This document shows positions 60,370 to 64,000 of a DNA stretch of 64,000 bases, one piece after another. This DNA is from Kitagawia praeruptora (Eukaryota > Streptophyta > Magnoliopsida > Apiales > Apiaceae). The DNA lies in NCBI GenBank assembly GCA_037693485.1, contig CM075354.1, forward strand, positions 160,171,501 to 160,235,500. Reading direction: 5' to 3'. Positions within the stretch are counted from its first letter, which is position 1. Each line of letters starts with the position of its first letter. Both the position numbers and the translations under genes were made by a program. The notes under the pieces are model-generated. The model made no database searches, was not told the DNA's origin, and was given only the letters and a program-made list of their open reading frames with translations.

Positions 60370-61526
60370 GGGAAAATTAAATAAAAGGTCCCTAAACTAT
60401 TCGTGTTTTATTGTCTAGGTCCCTGAACAAAAGATTCCGTATTTTGGGTCCCTAAACTATTTTTTTCCTTATTCAAGTCCCTCCGTCATCAAGATTCTAA
60501 CGGACGTTAGAATCTTGATGACGTGTCACTGACGTGGCATAGAAATTTCTAGTTTAAATCCCTAAACTTTTCCATTTTCTGGTTTAGGTCCCTAAACATA
60601 AAAACTTCAAATTTCAGATTTCAGATTTCAAATTTCAATTTTAAACATAAAAATTTAAAAAATAAATCTAAACATGATTATCGTTTATTTTAAAAATAAG
60701 CATGATTATCGTTTAAAACACTTCAATGGTTGACATACAGTAAAACCTCTATAAATTAATATATTTGGGACCGGAGAATTCTATTAATTTTAGAGTTGTA
60801 TTAATTAATCGATAAATTAATAATTATTAATTTATAGAAAAATTTTGGCATCAAAGAAAATTAATTTCCAATTATATATATTTAAATAGAATGAATTATG
60901 CAATTTATATTTTATAGTTAATTTAATATACATTGTTTTACAAATTTAATGAGTATTTGCGGGATTCAAAGTAAGATTCATTATATTTAGATAATGTCAA
61001 GATAGAACAACATTTTTGGAAACTTTTACTTAGACATAAAAAACATTGATTAATAAACTTTCAATGTTTTACGAAAGCACCACACGGATGCAACAAAGAG
61101 AGTTAAAGATGAGTTTCATATAAATTCAAATTTTAAGAATCCTTGAATCATATATTAAAAGAATCATAGAATCATTTTTTGAACTAGCCCAAGTTGGGAC
61201 TGAAGGAAATTATTAACTTAGAGGGATTATTAATTTATCGAGTATTAATTTAAAAATATTGAATTATTTTGTCTTGAAATTTAAAATTTTAATTTTTAAG
61301 GACCTAAATCAGAAAATGGAAAGGTTCAGGGACTTAAACCAAAAATTTGTTTTCCACATCTATGACACGTCATCAAGATTCTAACGTCCGTTAGAATCTT
61401 TTTGACGGAGGGACTTGAATAAGAAAAAAAAATAGTTCAAGGACCCGAAAAATGGAATCTTTTGTTCAAGGACCTAGACAATTAATAAAATACGAATAGT
61501 TCAGTGACCTATTATTTAATTTTCCC
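60370..61526. mobile_element. Mutator-like non-autonomous element with inverted ends of about 230 bp
   Basis: This 1157-bp element starts GGGAAAATTAAATAA and ends TTATTTAATTTTCCC, with a perfect 9-bp target duplication TAAAATATA (60361-60369 and 61527-61535). The arms contain the near-palindrome ATTCTAACGGACGTTAGAAT. The core (about 60730-61290) looks like a separate AT-rich repeat starting CAGTAAAACCTCTATAAATT. It has no coding region. Confidence 0.92.
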
Positions 61527-61535
61527 TAAAATATA

Positions 61536-62000
61536 CAGTAAATGAATAGCCACGAGTTGTATATGGAAGCATGGGAATTTATGTCGAGGTATATTCGGAA
61601 AAAACATTGAAGATTATTTACGAATGGATGACTAATGAGCTGAGTTTGACGTTTTAGTTGGTTATTATGCTACTGTAAGATATGCTTACGGGGAACAATT
61701 GAATAAGAGCCTTTTCACAAAAATCACAAGTATACCAATAGTGATTTACAAAATTGTTCAGCAAATCTGAAAATTAAGTACTTCAATTATGGGGGGACCT
61801 GCTGAATTGGGCAGATTTAGATAATGAATCTCTTGCAATGAGGACTTAATAAGACTATGACATGACAACTTCAATAACAGGCAGGTCTACAAGATTTATA
61901 GCCTCGTGTATGATATTCATAAATTGAGTAAAAAGATTCCTACATAAAGAAACTAATTTGCTATTGATGTCATTAACTTACAGTGGTTAAATGATAAAAA
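61536..62000. other. SCARECROW-like gene 3' flank
   Basis: This holds the tail of the duplicated segment, then sequence that should include the 3' UTR of the minus-strand GRAS gene. I could not fix a polyadenylation site. Confidence 0.5.
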
Positions 62001-64000
62001 TTAGTTATAGAGTGGTTTCCAAGCAGAAGCCGTAAGCAAGCAAAGATCTTTCCAACCAAGTTTGAGAGTGCCGTTATCCTCGACCAAGGTGTAACCATCA
62101 GAAGGGAACATTCCAAGCAAGAGAGTGGCCTGTGCAGCGGCATTCCCAGCCAAAGAGATTCCCTTAAATCCAGATTGTTGAAGCTTCTCCCTCCAGTTGT
62201 TGAATCTCAACTCGCCACCGCCACTCCTTGAAGGACCCCCCACGGCTAGCACGTTCTTTATCTCCCTCGATAGCAACTGCTGCTCCACCACATGCCTCTC
62301 CTCGCTTTCCTCTCCATAACTTGCCCCGAGTGAGTCAAACAATGCAGAGAAGTAATGTATGGCCTCCACAAACCTTCCCAAGAAGGAATCGGCTGTGTGA
62401 CTCAAGTCTTGCTCCACCACTGTCACTACTTTTGGGGCCAATCTGCAAACAATACACGCACCACATGAATAAGTGATATTTACTACTCCAAGTTTCTGAT
62501 GCTAAGCGTCCCAACTTCGTACTTGGAAGCATTTTTCCCATAGTATAACATGTATCAATCTACTAGTATTACATTGATAGGTTTGAAGTAATTCACAAGT
62601 CAAGAGTGCACCATCAAAAATTGATTAATTAAACTTTCCGACTCTCAAAGCGAGAGACCTCCTTCTGAGGACCCTCATAGCTGCTCACAACATTAGGTCA
62701 AATATTGATTATCAATAGAATCCGGAATAGTCAGCTAGGACAAACTTAAACATTTAGACTTTAGTGTTATCACAATGTCAATTCGTACAAAATGCAGACA
62801 AGAATTGGATTAAAGGTATAATAACGTTGATTACCTTTGCAAGAGCCAAAGCGTGTTTGCATCGGAGCCTGTGACATCGTAGAGTGAATGCTGCAACCAG
62901 TGAACCGCAACTGCCTCCTTTTTACTCACGTTAATTCTGTCGGGATCCAGATTCCCAACTTTATCAGCAACTGGGGAAAACTCAAATGGGAGCCCTAACT
63001 TATCAGCAAAGTCCGACAAACGCTTACCAGTAGCTTCTAAAGCCTCCATACAAGTGCCAAAACCTGTGAGTCGAACGGAGGGTGGTCCCCCAGGGCGAGA
63101 AGCCAAGATATGAAAGAGTCCCGGCCATTGGAGGCCTTGCATAATGTCCAGGTCAATGATATGCACCCTATCCTCCCTCTCAAAAGCTTCCTGAATGGCC
63201 TGGTTTGCAGTGAAGTGTGAGAACTTTACGAAGGGGCTTATACCGTTAAAAACCTGGAAGGCTGAGGCCATTTTCTGGCCATGAGGAGGCACCGCCGTTG
63301 TGGGTAGAGAAGCATAGATTCCTAAGCATGAGCTAACTAACCTGGCTGACATTGCCTCTGAGAAGTAGGCACCCACCCTTTGAGCGGATGTTCCAAATGG
63401 CGTGGACAGTTCCGAAATTTCCAATAGCATTGTATTGGCCTCCTCAAAATTATCTGCAGATACAGCCTCCGCACACTGCAGGAGTAGTTTCAGCAGGTGC
63501 AGACCTTCTTCATCCCTCTTTATTTGTCGTATCTCTTCTTTCTTCTTCTCTCTTATTACCACTGCATCATCCATAACCTGTGATGCATCAGCTGCTGCCA
63601 GAGGAAGTGGCAGCATCTCCTGCTGTTGGTGTTGGGATTCCTCGTGCATCTTAATCTGGTTTGACAACATCACAGGATTAATATGGTCAGTAGGCATCAC
63701 CGCACTACTGTTAGTTGCGGGTTGTGGAAGTCCCCAATTGTTGTAATGGTTGACAGAAGAAGCAGCAGCAGCAATGTTATCGACATCCCCTCGATATACG
63801 GCAAGACCAGTTGGTGGTGCAGATGAGGATCCCTGCCCTTGTTGAAATTGGGGTTGCGCAACGGTTACTTTGGAAGTAGTTTGAAGATTATGGAAGCGAG
63901 CATATGAGGAGTTTCTAGTAACCGGTAATGAAGTTTCCTTTGTCATCATCATTAGAAAGTCCGAATCCGTTGTGGTGGTGGTCAAAGTGCGGAGTCTACT
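62001..64000 (-). CDS. SCR: SCARECROW-type GRAS transcription factor, 5' end beyond the window
   Basis: The exons are 62835-64000 (open to the edge) and 62001-62442, with a 392-bp intron (62443-62834) that has GT and AG ends and splits an Arg codon (LLQR/LAPK). About 540 residues are visible. A Gln/Ser-rich N-terminal part precedes the GRAS domain: leucine heptad I (LLKLLLQCAEAVSADNFEEA), VHIID (RVHIIDLDIMQGLQWP), leucine heptad II, PFYRE (VEQDLSHTADSFLGRFVEAI) and SAW (GWKDLCLLTASAW). The wording of these blocks and the single intron position match SCARECROW rather than other GRAS groups. SCR acts in the nucleus with SHORT-ROOT in ground-tissue patterning. No stop or frameshift is seen. The start codon is not in the window; the first in-frame ATG lies near codon 12 after a TTG. 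Confidence 0.95.

Noticed and set aside
62228..63746. Plus-strand frames opposite the SCARECROW-like gene
   Set aside because: They are antisense shadows of a strongly supported GRAS coding region.
1..64000. CRISPR arrays, rRNA or tRNA genes, bacterial operons
   Set aside because: None was seen. Repeats with regular spacing here (8435-9200 and 55431-55796) are tandem repeats within transposons and lack unique spacers.

Overview
This window is plant nuclear DNA, most likely from a dicot. It is AT-rich and dominated by transposable elements. Two host genes are clear: a two-exon gene for the small mitochondrial complex I subunit NDUFA1/MWFE (about 45.7-46.0 kb, plus strand), and the 3' part of a SCARECROW-type GRAS transcription factor gene (62.0-64.0 kb, minus strand, running off the right edge). 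The lineage is inferred from the plant-type NDUFA1, the SCARECROW GRAS domain and the Ty1/copia and Ty3-like LTR elements; I cannot name the species.

Bases 1-37.7 kb are a nested stack of LTR retrotransposons. Element A is a Sirevirus-like Ty1/copia element whose 5' part lies beyond the left edge. It shows RT-RNase H, an extra downstream ORF (aORF), several polypurine tracts and a 3' LTR ending at 22937. A 15.6-kb Ty3-like element D (5703-21338, 5-bp target duplication) has inserted into its aORF; D has two 4.9-kb LTRs around a decayed core. Element B (23446-37649) is a full-length copia relative of A with 608-bp LTRs and a perfect 5-bp target duplication. Its gag, protease, integrase, RT-RNase H and aORF can all be recognised, but stops and frameshifts break them, and a solo LTR (26516-28141) sits in the protease.

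About 37.7-45.5 kb is AT-rich non-coding DNA. It holds two diverged copies of a roughly 2.5-3.4 kb segment. One copy was split by elements A and B; the other carries two Mutator-like MITEs whose empty sites survive in the first copy. NDUFA1 follows. From 47 to 62 kb the DNA is a mosaic of non-autonomous DNA transposons (hAT-like with 8-bp, Mutator-like with 9-bp, Harbinger/Tourist-like with TTA and Stowaway-like with TA target duplications), tandem repeats, and a 2.07-kb gag-only LTR element (C) with almost identical 202-bp LTRs. Element C interrupts an old minus-strand coiled-coil reading frame.

No operon-like or CRISPR system is present. The least ordinary features are the 42-bp-period palindrome array with compensating arm changes in the U3 of D, the intact TR-GAG-like element C, two hAT-like MITEs sharing a target site so that one 8-mer occurs three times, and the strong decay of B's coding region compared with its LTRs.
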